The translations under genes were made by a program, and so were the position numbers. This document shows, piece by piece, positions 31,416 through 40,355 of a stretch of DNA of 64,000 bases. The stretch is from assembly GCF_021117295.1 (NCBI RefSeq), contig NZ_CP088247.1:3487001-3551000 (forward strand). Direction: 5' to 3'. Numbering within the stretch: position 1 is the stretch's first letter; each line of letters starts with the position of its first letter. The notes under the pieces are model-generated. The model was not told the DNA's origin, ran no database searches, and worked only from the letters and a program-made list of their open reading frames with translations. The DNA comes from Methylorubrum sp. B1-46. Its GTDB lineage: Bacteria; Pseudomonadota; Alphaproteobacteria; Rhizobiales; Beijerinckiaceae.

Positions 31416-31653
31416 CGGCGGCCCGTCTCGCACGGCCATCGGGGCACCGCAACGCGGCAGAGCGCGAAGAGCGCCCCGCGAAGCGATTTCGAGGACCGGA
31501 ACGGTCGCTCGAACATGGAGCGAAGCGGGAGCCGAGGCCGGAGCCGCGGCTGCCGGGGCCTGCGGCCCGATGAAACAAGAGGGCCATGGCCGTCGAGCGA
31601 TTGCCCGGCGCAACGCGGTTGTCGCCCCGCCTGCCGGCGTGTAGCCCGGCAGC

Positions 31654-33423
31654 ATGCGCACCTATCTCGGCCTCGCCACGACCTTCCACGATCCGGCGCT
31701 CGCCCTCGTCGGACCGGACGGGACCGTGCTGTTCGCCGAGGCCGCCGAGCGGTACCTGCAGTACAAGCGCGCCCCGAACTGCGAGCCCGATCCCGGCACC
31801 CGCATGGCGGGCCTGCTGAAGCGCCACGTCCCCGAGGGCACGGACCTCGTCATCGCCACCTCCTGGGGCGAGCAGTTTTCCGACTTCCTGAAGGGGCAGG
31901 CCGCCTCCGGCGCCTTCGACCTGCCGGCTTTGGCCGCGCACCCCTCCACCCTCAACCGCTCCTTCGTGCCCGAGCGGGCGGAGCGGGTCTTCATCGCCGA
32001 CCTTCACGCCATGCAGGCGCGCGCCGGCAACGGCACAGTGCTCGCCCTCGACAACGAAACGCGGGGCTTCGGCGGCAAGCCGCGCGCCACCATCGCCGGG
32101 CGCCGCCGCTACGCGCACCACCTCGCGCACGCCGCCTACGCACTCTGGGGCAGCCCGTTCGAGGAGGCGACCGCGCTCATCGTCGACGGCATGGGCGAGA
32201 CCGGCGCGGCGGCGATCTACCGCCTGAAGGACGGCCGGATCGAGGAAGTGCGGCGCCAGCGCGGTCGCGGCTCGGTCGGCTTTCTCTACGGTCTGGTGAC
32301 GGACCTCGCTGGCTTCGACCAGATCAAGGGCGAGGAATGGAAGATCATGGGGCTCGCACCCTATGGCCGGACCGACCCCGAGCTGATGGCGATCCTGCGC
32401 CGCCTCTACACGGTCGAGGACGGACGCCTGAAGTTTTCCGACGAGGCCACCGTGCAGGCCGTCGCCGCCGAGATCCTGGCCCGGCGCCCGAAGGATGTCG
32501 GCGAGCAGGGCTGGGCCGATCTCGCCCGCTGCGGCCAGGACATTTTTTCGGAGCTGATGGACGTTCTCGTCGCTGAGGCGTGGCGGCTGGCTCCGAGCGA
32601 AAACCTCGTCATCGCCGGGGGCTGCGGGCTCAACTCCTCCTACAATGGCCGCGTCCTCGGGCGCTCAGGGTTCGAGCGCCTGCACGTGCCCTCGGCGCCC
32701 GCCGACGACGGCAACGCCATCGGTGCCGCGTGGCTGGCGCTGGCCGAGGACGATCCGGATTGGCGCCGACCGCCACGCGCGGCACGTCCGCTCACGCCCT
32801 ATCTCGGCTCGCTTGTCTCGACCGAGCCGCTGGAACGGATGGCCGAGTGGGAGCCCCGCGCCCGCCGCCTCGGCCACGAGGGCGTGACGCGGGAAGCCGC
32901 CCAGATCCTGGCCGAGGGCGGGCTCGTCGGCTGGGTGCAGGGCCGGGCGGAATTCGGCCCGCGGGCACTCGGCAACCGCTCGATCCTCGCCGACCCGCGG
33001 CCGGTCCAGGCCAAGGAATCGCTCAACGCCAAGGTGAAGTACCGCGAGGCGTTCCGCCCCTTTGCCCCGTCGATCCTGGCCGAGGCCGGGCCGGACTGGT
33101 TCGAGGACTATTCGGATAGCCCCTACATGGAGCGGACACTGGTCTGGCGCGCGGCGATGCGGGACCGCGTGCCGGCCGTGGTCCATGCCGACGGCACGGG
33201 GAGGCTCCAAAGCGTAACGCGGGAGCGCAACCAGGCCTACGCAGCGCTGATCGAAGCCTTCGCCGAACTGACCGGCGTGCCGATCCTGCTCAACACCAGC
33301 TTCAACGTGATGGGCAAGCCGATCCTCCACACGGCGGAGGACGCGATCCTGATGTTTTACACCACCGGCCTCGACGCCATCGTGGTCGAGGACTGGATCC
33401 TGACGAAAAAGGCGCCCGCCTGA
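31654..33423 (+). CDS. NodU/CmcH/TobZ-type O-carbamoyltransferase
   Basis: 589 residues. The family transfers carbamoyl from carbamoyl phosphate, through carbamoyl-adenylate, to a hydroxyl of a sugar or antibiotic. The N-terminal Kae1-like domain has the metal-binding His cluster YAHHLAHAAYAL (His155, His156, His159) and 'LIVDGMGE'. 'LVIAGGCGLNSSYNGR' gives the nucleotide loop. The C-terminal YrdC-like domain has 'VQGRAEFGPRALGNRSILADPR' and 'PFAPSIL'. Both domains look intact. No Nod-factor or antibiotic genes are adjacent, so the acceptor is unknown; surface glycan or hopanoid head group are guesses. The gene's GC and codon pattern match its neighbours. Confidence 0.9.
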   Translation: MRTYLGLATTFHDPALALVGPDGTVLFAEAAERYLQYKRAPNCEPDPGTRMAGLLKRHVPEGTDLVIATSWGEQFSDFLKGQAASGAFDLPALAAHPSTLNRSFVPERAERVFIADLHAMQARAGNGTVLALDNETRGFGGKPRATIAGRRRYAHHLAHAAYALWGSPFEEATALIVDGMGETGAAAIYRLKDGRIEEVRRQRGRGSVGFLYGLVTDLAGFDQIKGEEWKIMGLAPYGRTDPELMAILRRLYTVEDGRLKFSDEATVQAVAAEILARRPKDVGEQGWADLARCGQDIFSELMDVLVAEAWRLAPSENLVIAGGCGLNSSYNGRVLGRSGFERLHVPSAPADDGNAIGAAWLALAEDDPDWRRPPRAARPLTPYLGSLVSTEPLERMAEWEPRARRLGHEGVTREAAQILAEGGLVGWVQGRAEFGPRALGNRSILADPRPVQAKESLNAKVKYREAFRPFAPSILAEAGPDWFEDYSDSPYMERTLVWRAAMRDRVPAVVHADGTGRLQSVTRERNQAYAALIEAFAELTGVPILLNTSFNVMGKPILHTAEDAILMFYTTGLDAIVVEDWILTKKAPA

Positions 33424-33466
33424 GGCGGACGCCGCTCTTCGTCACGCGCGGAGAATCCGCGAAAAG

Positions 33467-33826
33467 CTATTCGCAGACCTCGACCCGGCGGTAGGTGAAC
33501 TCGACCTCGTCGAGCCACACCTTCCGGCGCTCGTAGTGGCAGATCGGGCCGCGGCGCGGCGGCGCGACGTAGACCGGCTCTTCCTCGACATAGACCCGGC
33601 GCGCGGGAGGCGGGGGCGGCGGCGCAGCACCGTTGAGGAGCGCACCGACGGCCAGCCCGCCGATGACGCCGGCGGCGGCACCACCGATCAGGGCGCCGTT
33701 GCGGCCGTCGCGGGCTTGAGCCGGCGCGGCGGAGAGGAGGGCGGCGCCGAGAAGCGCCGTGCAGACGCCCTTGCGGGCGAGGACGGAGAGGGACAGAGCG
33801 GGCACGAGAACCGATCCTCTGGACAA
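33467..33826 (-). CDS. Secreted glycine-zipper protein of unknown function
   Basis: 119 residues. A signal peptide (about 15-39, ending APAQA) is followed by a glycine-zipper segment 'ALIGGAAAGVIGGLAVGALLNG' (about 44-66), a run of six prolines, and a C-terminal part with 'YVEEEPVYVAPP' and two Cys (ICHYERR and the final VCE). Glycine-zipper proteins often insert in or associate with the outer membrane. Similar short Pro/Tyr-rich secreted proteins are common in Rhizobiales, with unknown roles. It is convergent with the carbamoyltransferase gene. Confidence 0.65.
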   Translation of the reverse strand: MSRGSVLVPALSLSVLARKGVCTALLGAALLSAAPAQARDGRNGALIGGAAAGVIGGLAVGALLNGAAPPPPPPARRVYVEEEPVYVAPPRRGPICHYERRKVWLDEVEFTYRRVEVCE

Positions 33827-34019
33827 CCGGACTGAGCAGGCAGGGAAACGAGAGGCAAGAAGACGACAGCCCTTGCGCCCGAGGTAATCCGGTCAAGCTT
33901 AAGGATTGGCGAACGCGCCGTTGCCGACGGTTCAGAGGGCTTCCGGCCAATCGCTTCGTTTCCCAGCTTCGCCTCGCAACGACGCGAGAAGAGATCGAAG
34001 CCATCGATCAGGAACGCGA

Positions 34020-34694
34020 TCAGATCCCGTCGTCGAGGCTGTTCACGACCGCGCGCGGCGGCTGGTCCGGGTACTCGTCGGGCTGCTCTCTCCGGTTCAC
34101 CCACACCGCGTCGAAGCCGAAGGCGGTGGCCCCGGCGATGTCCCAGCGGTTCGAGGAGAAGAACAGCACGCTCTCCCGCGCGGTGCCGAGCCGATCGAGG
34201 ACCAATCGGTAGGCTTCGGGCGCCGTCTTGAAGGTTTTGACGGCATCGACCGAGAGCACCGCGTCGAGCCGCGCATCCAGACCGGCCGAGGCTACCGCCC
34301 GCTCCAGCATCGCCGCATTGCCGTTGGAGAACAGAACCGTCCTCACGCCCCGCCCGCGCAGGCGCTCCAGCAGGCCGGGCACCTCGTCGTAGGCGTCGAG
34401 ATCGCGATAGGCGTCGAGGAGTTTCTCGCGGCAAGCCGGGTCGATCTCGGGGTGGCGGGCCAGGGCGAAGTCGAGGGCGCGCTCGGTCAGATCCCAGAAG
34501 CCGACATAGCGGCCCATCAGGCCGTGGACCCAGGAATATTCGAGCTGCTTTGCGCGCCAGACTTCGGACAAGGCCTGTGCCCGAGGCCCGAGTTCGCCGG
34601 CATGGCGCGCCACCGCCGCATGCACGTCGAACACGGTGCCGTAGGCGTCGAAGACGGCGTGGGTCTTGCCGGCGAGAAGATCGGAAGGGGTCAT
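34020..34694 (-). CDS. Haloacid dehalogenase, type II
   Basis: 224 residues from the ATG at 34692-34694; a GTG six codons upstream is an alternative. The (S)-2-haloacid dehalogenase branch of the HAD fold is shown by 'FDAYGTVFDV' (nucleophile Asp16), 'LFSNGNAAML', the Lys of 'VKTFKTAPEAYRL', and 'LFFSSNRWDIAGA' with the Ser-Ser-Asn-x-x-Asp motif IV specific to type II enzymes. It hydrolyses the C-Cl or C-Br bond of short 2-haloacids such as chloroacetate. It lies 36 bases after murJ on the same strand and may share its transcript. True substrate could differ. Confidence 0.88.
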   Translation of the reverse strand: MTPSDLLAGKTHAVFDAYGTVFDVHAAVARHAGELGPRAQALSEVWRAKQLEYSWVHGLMGRYVGFWDLTERALDFALARHPEIDPACREKLLDAYRDLDAYDEVPGLLERLRGRGVRTVLFSNGNAAMLERAVASAGLDARLDAVLSVDAVKTFKTAPEAYRLVLDRLGTARESVLFFSSNRWDIAGATAFGFDAVWVNRREQPDEYPDQPPRAVVNSLDDGI

Positions 34695-34730
34695 AGGGGA
34701 GAGATGACGCACCCACCCGATCCGGAAAGA

Positions 34731-36260
34731 CTACCTGCGGCGCAATCGCACGCCGAAGGCGCCCATCACCGCGAGCAGGGTGCCGGCGTAAGCGAGCGCC
34801 CCGGCAAGGCCGAGGAGTCCGAGCACGGCGATCTCGCGCAAATGGGGCAGGGGGGGCACGATCCGCTCGGCGAAGGGTAGGCCGTAGACGGCGAGCGCCG
34901 CCAGCACGGCGCTCGCCACGACCACCGCGGCGACGGTGACGCCGAGCACTCGCCCCGGCGCGGTCCAGCCGCGGCGCAAAGCCAGCCCATAGAGCAGGGC
35001 GAGGTTGATCCACTGGCCGATGGCGGTGGCGAGCGCGAGGCCGGCGACGCCGTAGGGGCCGGTAAGCACGAGCTTCAGCCCGATATTGACGGCGAGTGCC
35101 GTCAGCGAGGCGTAGAGCGGCGTCGTGGTGTCCTGCCGCGCGTTGAAGCTCGCCACCGCCGAGCGCACCAGCACCACGGCCGGCAGGGCCAGCCCATAGG
35201 CCGCGAGCACGGAGGCCGCGCGGGCGGCGTCCTCGGCGGTGAAGGCGCCGCGCTGGAACAGCGCCACCATGATCAGACCCGGCAGGGTCAGGAACGCGAT
35301 GGTGAACGGGGCCGAGAGCGCGAGCGAGAAGCCGGCGGCCCGGTTCTGCGCCGCATGCGCCCCGGCGACGTCGCCCGCAGCGATGCGCCGGCTCATCTCG
35401 GGCAGGAGCACGGTGCCGGCGGCGATGGCGATGACGCCGAAGGGCAGCTGGTAGATCCGGTCGGCGTAGTAGAGCGCCGAGACCGCGCCGGTCGGCAGGA
35501 AGCTCGCGATGATGGTGTCGGCGAAGGTCGCGATCTGGAAGCCGGCCGAACCGATCACGGCGGGGCCTAAGATCTTGAAGAACCGGATCATGTCCGGATC
35601 GCGCAACGTGGGCTTCGTCAGCCGCGGGGCGTAGGCACGGGCCCGCGCATCCCACCAGACCAGCGCGAATTGCAGCACGCCGGAAACCGAGACGCCCCAG
35701 GCGGCGGCATAGGCCGCGTTCGGGAACAGGAAGGCGAGCGCCAGCGCCGCCAGCATGGCGAGGTTGAGCAGAACCGGTGCGCCGGCCGCGGCGGCGAAGC
35801 GGCGATGCGCGTTGAGGATGCCGGAGAACAGCGTCACCAGCGTCATGAACAGCAGGTAGGGGAAGGTGATCCGCGTCAGGCTCACGGCCAGCGCGAACCG
35901 CTCCCCGTCCTCGGAGAAGCCCGGCGCCAGCGCGCGCACGATCCAGGGCATCGCCGGGAGTGCGAGCGCGAGCAGCGCCACCTGCACGATCAGCATCAGG
36001 GTGAAGACGCGGTCGGCAAACCGCGCGGCCGCCCCGGCTTCGCCCGCCTGCTCCAGATGGGTGTAGGCCGGCACGAAGGCGGTGTTGAACGCCCCCTCGC
36101 CGAAGATCGCGCGAAAATGGTTCGGCAGGCGGAAGGCGACGACGAAGGCATCTGCCATCGGCCCCGCGCCCATCACGGCGGCGGTGACGACGTCGCGGGC
36201 AAAGCCGGTGATCCGCGAGACCAGCGTCCAGCCGCCGACGGAGAGGATCGAGCGGATCAT
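34731..36260 (-). CDS. murJ: Lipid II flippase MurJ
   Basis: 509 residues with about fourteen hydrophobic segments. MurJ flips lipid II across the inner membrane for peptidoglycan synthesis. The N-terminal 'GGWTLVSRITGFARDVV' and 'ADAFVVAFRLPNHFRAIFGEGAFNTAFVP' are the family hallmark, including the conserved Arg residues of the central cavity. 'SFNARQDTTTPLY' in the middle is also typical. A dehalogenase gene follows. Upstream (36261-36561) are a dispersed repeat and the sodB terminator, so murJ begins its own transcript. Confidence 0.96.
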   Translation of the reverse strand: MIRSILSVGGWTLVSRITGFARDVVTAAVMGAGPMADAFVVAFRLPNHFRAIFGEGAFNTAFVPAYTHLEQAGEAGAAARFADRVFTLMLIVQVALLALALPAMPWIVRALAPGFSEDGERFALAVSLTRITFPYLLFMTLVTLFSGILNAHRRFAAAAGAPVLLNLAMLAALALAFLFPNAAYAAAWGVSVSGVLQFALVWWDARARAYAPRLTKPTLRDPDMIRFFKILGPAVIGSAGFQIATFADTIIASFLPTGAVSALYYADRIYQLPFGVIAIAAGTVLLPEMSRRIAAGDVAGAHAAQNRAAGFSLALSAPFTIAFLTLPGLIMVALFQRGAFTAEDAARAASVLAAYGLALPAVVLVRSAVASFNARQDTTTPLYASLTALAVNIGLKLVLTGPYGVAGLALATAIGQWINLALLYGLALRRGWTAPGRVLGVTVAAVVVASAVLAALAVYGLPFAERIVPPLPHLREIAVLGLLGLAGALAYAGTLLAVMGAFGVRLRRR

Positions 36261-36301
36261 GTTCTTGGCAGACGATCCCGTGCGAACAGTCGATCCCGCT
36301 C

Positions 36302-36413
36302 AAGCCCTCATCCCGAGGTGCCGCGAAGCGGCCTCGAAGGAGCCTCCAGGGATCGCGAGCGCGCTGGAAGATCCGTCAAAGCCGACGCTGCGCGCCGGCA
36401 CCTCAGGATTGGA
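36302..36413. repeat. Dispersed intergenic repeat (CCTGAGGTGCC family)
   Basis: Begins CTCATCCCGAGGTGCCGCG and has the complementary CACCTCAGGAT near its end (36402-36412). The same motif in the opposite orientation occurs at 60922-60963. It is a palindromic element of the kind scattered between genes in Methylobacterium and Bradyrhizobium. It fills most of the gap between murJ and the sodB terminator. Confidence 0.6.
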
Positions 36414-36503
36414 CGTGGGTGGGATCGCCCCGTCGAAAACTTCGCCGTGCAGTAGGCCGGCTGTTGACGGCGCGACAATGACGGTGAGGTCACGCCCCGC
36501 ACG

Positions 36504-36534
36504 AAAAAGCCGCCCCGTCGGCAAACGGGGCGGC
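36504..36534 (-). terminator. Rho-independent terminator of sodB
   Basis: A perfect 10-bp stem (36509-36518 with 36525-36534) with a six-base loop. On the minus strand it is followed by TTTTT. It lies 28 bases after the sodB stop. Confidence 0.9.
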
Positions 36535-36561
36535 CGCATCACGTGAGCGGGGAGGGCCGGA

Positions 36562-37161
36562 TCAGGCCTTGGCTTCCCCGTACAGCTTCTCGACGTATTC
36601 CCAGTTCACGAGGTTCTCGACGAACGCCTTGAGGTAGTCGGGGCGGCGGTTGCGGTAGTCGATGTAGTAGGAGTGCTCCCACACGTCGACGCCGAGGATC
36701 GGGGTGGCGCCGTGGACGAGCGGGTTCTCGCCGTTCGGGGTCTTCAGGATCGCGAGCTTGCCGTCCTTGACCGCGAGCCAGGCCCAGCCCGAGCCGAACT
36801 GGCCGACACCGGCCTGGATGAAGTCGGCCTTGAACTTCTCGTAGCCGCCGAGATCCTCGTCGATCTTCTTGGCCAGCTCGGCCGGGGGCTGGCCGCCGCC
36901 GTTGGGCTTCATCCAGTTCCAGAAGTGGAGGTGGTTGTAGTGCTGGCCGGCGTTGTTGAAGAGCGCCTGGTTGGTGTTGTAGCTCGCCTTGACGATCTCC
37001 TCGACGCTCTTGCCCGCGAGGTCGGTGCCCTCCAGCAGCTTGTTGCCGGTGTCGACATAGGCCTTGTGGTGCTTGTCGTGGTGGAACTCGAGGGTTTCCT
37101 TCGACATGTAGGGGCCCAGCGCGTCGTAGGCGTAGGGCAGCTCGGGCAGGGTGAACGTCAT
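36562..37161 (-). CDS. sodB: Superoxide dismutase (Fe/Mn)
   Basis: 199 residues from the ATG at 37159-37161, with AGGAG six bases ahead. It converts superoxide to oxygen and peroxide. Metal ligands are His27 (LEFHHDKHH), the His of 'AGQHYNHLHFW', and Asp/His of 'DVWEHSYYIDY'. 'GSGWAWLA' and 'QHYNHLHFWNWMKPNGGG' point to the Fe-type branch; Fe, Mn or cambialistic use cannot be settled from sequence. No signal peptide, so cytoplasmic. It has its own terminator and is monocistronic. Confidence 0.96.
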   Translation of the reverse strand: MTFTLPELPYAYDALGPYMSKETLEFHHDKHHKAYVDTGNKLLEGTDLAGKSVEEIVKASYNTNQALFNNAGQHYNHLHFWNWMKPNGGGQPPAELAKKIDEDLGGYEKFKADFIQAGVGQFGSGWAWLAVKDGKLAILKTPNGENPLVHGATPILGVDVWEHSYYIDYRNRRPDYLKAFVENLVNWEYVEKLYGEAKA

Positions 37162-37477
37162 GCGTGTCTCCTGGGTTGTCCGGATCTCGCGGGGAGCGAT
37201 GGCAGGGCGCGCGGTCCGTTTTCCGTGCGCGGCCGGCGAGGTGACGGGCGGGTAGGTAAGTCGGTGGATCGGGCTCGGCAACGCCACCACGGCCGTATCC
37301 GCGCGCCTGTCACCGGTGAAAGCGCGGCATCCACCGTTTTGCGCAGGCGCCCGGCTGTGCAAGGAGAGACAGAAAGGCCGGTTTCCAGGGACAGGGAGGC
37401 CGGGCGATTTTGCAATGCGCGGGCCGGGGGTTATCCTGTTTCCTCCACGCCGCCCGCGACAGTCAGTCGAGAGTACC
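37162..37477. promoter_or_regulatory. Intergenic region between sodB and a divergent membrane protein gene
   Basis: 316 bases hold the divergent promoters for sodB and the gene at 37478. I see no clear -35/-10 pair, iron-responsive box or small gene that stands out. Frames that stay open here are GC-driven and low in complexity. Confidence 0.3.
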
Positions 37478-38473
37478 ATGGTCGTCGCGCTGCTCGCGCT
37501 CAGTTCCGTCATGATCCTCGGTGGCATCGCCGCCGTGGTCCAAGGCTTTCCCTATGTCCGTTTGGAAAGCGGACTCGCGATGGTGATCGGCGGCTCGACC
37601 GCAGCCTCGGCAGGCGTGGTCCTGCTCGGGCTGACCGTGATCGTCCACCGCCTGCTCAAGCTGCAGGACGCCATGTCCGCGCTGCGCGCCGCCTCGCCCC
37701 AGCCGAGCGTTCCGGCCGCGCTTCCCCTCGGGGCGGCGCCCTGGGAGGCTTCGACGCCGGAGGCGCCGGCCTTCGCGGCGCCCGAGATCACGCCGCAGGA
37801 GCGCCCCTCCTTCGGCGGCCTCGCTGCGGCCGGTGCGGGCGCGGCCGGTCTGGCCGGGCTGTCGATCGGCGCGCTGCGGCCGGGCAGTCGGGGTTCGGAG
37901 CCGGTCTTCGAGGATCCGGCTCCCTCCGCCGCGCCGCAGCCGAGCGCGGCCGAGCCGCTGCTGCCCGACCTGTTGCCGGAGGCCGAACCGGCGCGTGCGA
38001 GCGACGATGCGCTGTTCACCATCCCCGAACCCGTGCAGGACGCCGCCCCCGCACCGGCCCCCGTCGCGTTCGAACCCGAACCGGTGAAGGTCGCCGACCC
38101 GGTCGTCGAGCCGCATGTCGAGTCTCAGCCCCCTGCCGCCGAATCGATGGGCCTGCGCTCCTTCCTCGATGAACCGGTGCCCGCTCCGGCGCCGGCCGCA
38201 CAAGTCGAGCCTTCGCCCGAGCCGTCGCAAGAGCCGGGGGCCGCCGCGCCGGTGGTGCAGGAGCCGGCGTCTCAGGAGCCTGAGCCAAAAGAGGCCATCG
38301 CCGAGGAGCGGCACGCGGTCGGCTCCTACGCGTCGGGCGCCAACACCTACGTCATGTTCTCCGACGGCTCGATCGAGGCGGATACGCCGCGCGGCCGCTT
38401 CACCTTCGGCTCGCTCGACGAGCTGAAGAGCTTCGTGAATGCCGGCGGCGAGGAAGCACGCGGCGCCGCCTGA
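37478..38473 (+). CDS. Two-helix membrane protein with long acidic Pro/Ala linker
   Basis: 331 residues from the ATG at 37478. Two hydrophobic segments (about 3-24 and 30-58, 'LAMVIGGSTAASAGVVLLGLTVIVH') form an N-terminal hairpin. About 220 residues of Pro/Ala/Glu-rich sequence follow. The C-terminal 45 residues are compact: 'GSYASGANTYVMFSDGSIEA' and 'RGRFTFGSLDELKSFVNAGG'. Proteins with this layout occur widely in Rhizobiales with no known role; the tail domain looks like a conserved binding module held on a flexible tether. It is convergent with the HWE kinase gene. Confidence 0.7.
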   Translation: MVVALLALSSVMILGGIAAVVQGFPYVRLESGLAMVIGGSTAASAGVVLLGLTVIVHRLLKLQDAMSALRAASPQPSVPAALPLGAAPWEASTPEAPAFAAPEITPQERPSFGGLAAAGAGAAGLAGLSIGALRPGSRGSEPVFEDPAPSAAPQPSAAEPLLPDLLPEAEPARASDDALFTIPEPVQDAAPAPAPVAFEPEPVKVADPVVEPHVESQPPAAESMGLRSFLDEPVPAPAPAAQVEPSPEPSQEPGAAAPVVQEPASQEPEPKEAIAEERHAVGSYASGANTYVMFSDGSIEADTPRGRFTFGSLDELKSFVNAGGEEARGAA

Positions 38474-38501
38474 GGGCGGCTTGCGGCCCCCGCCTCAGGC
38501 G
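38467..38501. terminator. Hairpin spanning two convergent stop codons
   Basis: A perfect 9-bp inverted repeat (38467-38475 with 38493-38501) that includes the stop codons of both convergent genes. There is no T-run in either direction, so it could be a weak bidirectional terminator or a block to read-through into antisense RNA. Confidence 0.4.
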
Positions 38502-40246
38502 AGTGGGTTGAGCGCCGGGTTGCGCGTCGGCAGCGGCGCAGCCAGCGTCAGGTGGAACCCTTCCGGCGCGTAATCCGTGGTGATCTGCGCTTGGACCTGG
38601 GTCGTCAGCACCCGCTGCAACAGGCGTGAGCCGAAGCCCTGGCGAGTCGGCGGGGCAACGGTGGGACCGCCGCTCTCGCGCCAGTCGAGGTGCAGCACGC
38701 CGGCCTCGACGCTCCAGGTGATGGTGATCCGGCCGCGGCCGGTCGAGAGGGCGCCGTACTTGGCGGCGTTGGTGGTCAGCTCGTGGATCGCCATGCCGAT
38801 CGGCACCGCGACCTCAGAGGGCAGGTCGACCTCCGGGCCGTCGAGGACGATGCGCAGGTCCGGCGAGGTTTCAGTCTCGCTCTCGGCATAGGGCATCAGC
38901 TCGGAGGCGAGCAGGTCGCGCAGGCTCGCCGTCTGCCACGTCGCCTCGGTGAGCACGCTGTGGGTGTGGGCGAGCGACTTGATGCGGCCGACGAAGGCCT
39001 CGTGGAAGCTGTCGATGCTGGTGGCCGTGCGCGCCGTCGAGCCGACGATGGCCTGGACCGTGGCGAGCGTGTTCTTCACCCGGTGGTGCAACTCGCGGAT
39101 CAGCAGGCTGCGGCGCTCCTCGGAGAGATGGCGGTCGGTCACGTCGGCGACGACGCCGATCAGGCGCCGCGGCAGGCCGCCCGGCCGGGTCCGCTCGAAG
39201 CGCCCCGCCATGTCGATGGTACGCCACTGGCCGTCGTCGTGGCGGCGGATGCGCCCCGTCGCGTGCAGGATCACGTCCTCGCGCAAAGCCCGCAGGATCG
39301 CCTGCCGGAAGACGGGCCGGTCCTCGGGATGCAGGATCTCTTTCAGGAAGGTCGCCTTGCCGATGCTGCCCTCTTCCGGCCGCCGGCCGAAGATCGCGAA
39401 CATCCGCTCGTTCTCCCAGGTCGCCCGGTCGTCGAGGACGTGCCACTCGAAGATGCCGAGATTGGCCACCGTGGTGGCGACCCGCAGGCGCTCCTCGCGC
39501 TCGGCCAGGGCCTCGCGGGCCTCGACCCGCGTGGTCACGTCCTGCACCACGCCGACGATGCCGACCGGCGTGCCGTCGGCGGCGAGCAGCGCCTCGCCGC
39601 GGGCGCCGATCCAGATCTCGGCGCCGTCGGTGGCGCGGCGGAAGCGGGTCTGGAAGGCGTAGGGGCGTCGCTCGGCGATGGCGTCGGCGACCGCGGCTTG
39701 GATCCGCTCGGCATCCTCCGGATCGACCTGCCCCCGCATGCCCGCCCAGGTGACGGAGCGGCCCGGCGCGTAGCCGAGGATCTGCGCGGCGCGGCGCGAG
39801 AACACCATCTGCCCGGTCACGAGGTCCCAGCGCCACTCGCCGAGGCCCGCCGCCGTCAGGGCGTCGCGGTTCTGCTCGGCCCGGACCAAGTCGTCGGCAT
39901 CAACGACGGTCACCACGGCCACCGGTTCCGCCGCGTCCTCGCCAGAGAGGCTGAGACGCAGGTCGAGGCTGCTGCCATCCGCCCGCAGCCAGCGGCGGAT
40001 GCCGGCCTTCACCTCGGGGCCTCCCTCGCCGAAGGCCTCGCGGCCGATCACCCGATCGATCGGGCAACCGTCAAGGGTGCCCGGCGCGTAGCCGAGCCAG
40101 CGGCACAGGCACGGGTTGGCGGTGCGGATCGTGCGACCGTCGGGCGTGAAGACGGCGAGGCCCACCGGCGCGCCGTCGAAGGCGGCACGGTAGAGGGCGG
40201 GCGACAGGTCCGCCGGTCGAAAGCCCTTGTCCGCACTGTCGTACAC
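38495..40246 (-). CDS. Multi-PAS HWE-family sensor histidine kinase
   Basis: 583 residues, soluble. Three PAS domains are visible: about 19-118 ('FDGAPVGLAVFTPDG'), 125-240 ('AAGLGEWRWDLVTGQMVFS', ending in a PAC strand 'GVVQDVT') and 255-370 ('VANLGIFEWHVLDDRATWENERMFAIFG'). The HWE kinase core follows: H-box 'LIRELHHRVKNTLATVQAI', N-box 'ELTTNAAKYGALS' and the W-x-E signature 'LDWRESGGP'. The first PAS lacks the LOV cysteine motif, so it is not a flavin photosensor of that type. Signal and partner regulator are unknown; none is adjacent. HWE kinases often feed the general stress response in Alphaproteobacteria. Confidence 0.92.
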   Translation of the reverse strand: MYDSADKGFRPADLSPALYRAAFDGAPVGLAVFTPDGRTIRTANPCLCRWLGYAPGTLDGCPIDRVIGREAFGEGGPEVKAGIRRWLRADGSSLDLRLSLSGEDAAEPVAVVTVVDADDLVRAEQNRDALTAAGLGEWRWDLVTGQMVFSRRAAQILGYAPGRSVTWAGMRGQVDPEDAERIQAAVADAIAERRPYAFQTRFRRATDGAEIWIGARGEALLAADGTPVGIVGVVQDVTTRVEAREALAEREERLRVATTVANLGIFEWHVLDDRATWENERMFAIFGRRPEEGSIGKATFLKEILHPEDRPVFRQAILRALREDVILHATGRIRRHDDGQWRTIDMAGRFERTRPGGLPRRLIGVVADVTDRHLSEERRSLLIRELHHRVKNTLATVQAIVGSTARTATSIDSFHEAFVGRIKSLAHTHSVLTEATWQTASLRDLLASELMPYAESETETSPDLRIVLDGPEVDLPSEVAVPIGMAIHELTTNAAKYGALSTGRGRITITWSVEAGVLHLDWRESGGPTVAPPTRQGFGSRLLQRVLTTQVQAQITTDYAPEGFHLTLAAPLPTRNPALNPLA

Positions 40247-40355
40247 GCCGCTTCCCGTTCAGCCGCCCGCCGCGGGTGCAAGCGGGACCGTCCGGAGTGC
40301 GGCACCATGACGGAGGCCGCCGCGGACGACAAGATGCCCCCGCTTCAGGCAAGCC

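Noticed and set aside
35670..36455. Plus-strand frame opposite murJ, rich in Gln, Arg and Glu
   Set aside because: A shadow of the membrane-helix codons of murJ; no domain and no start context.
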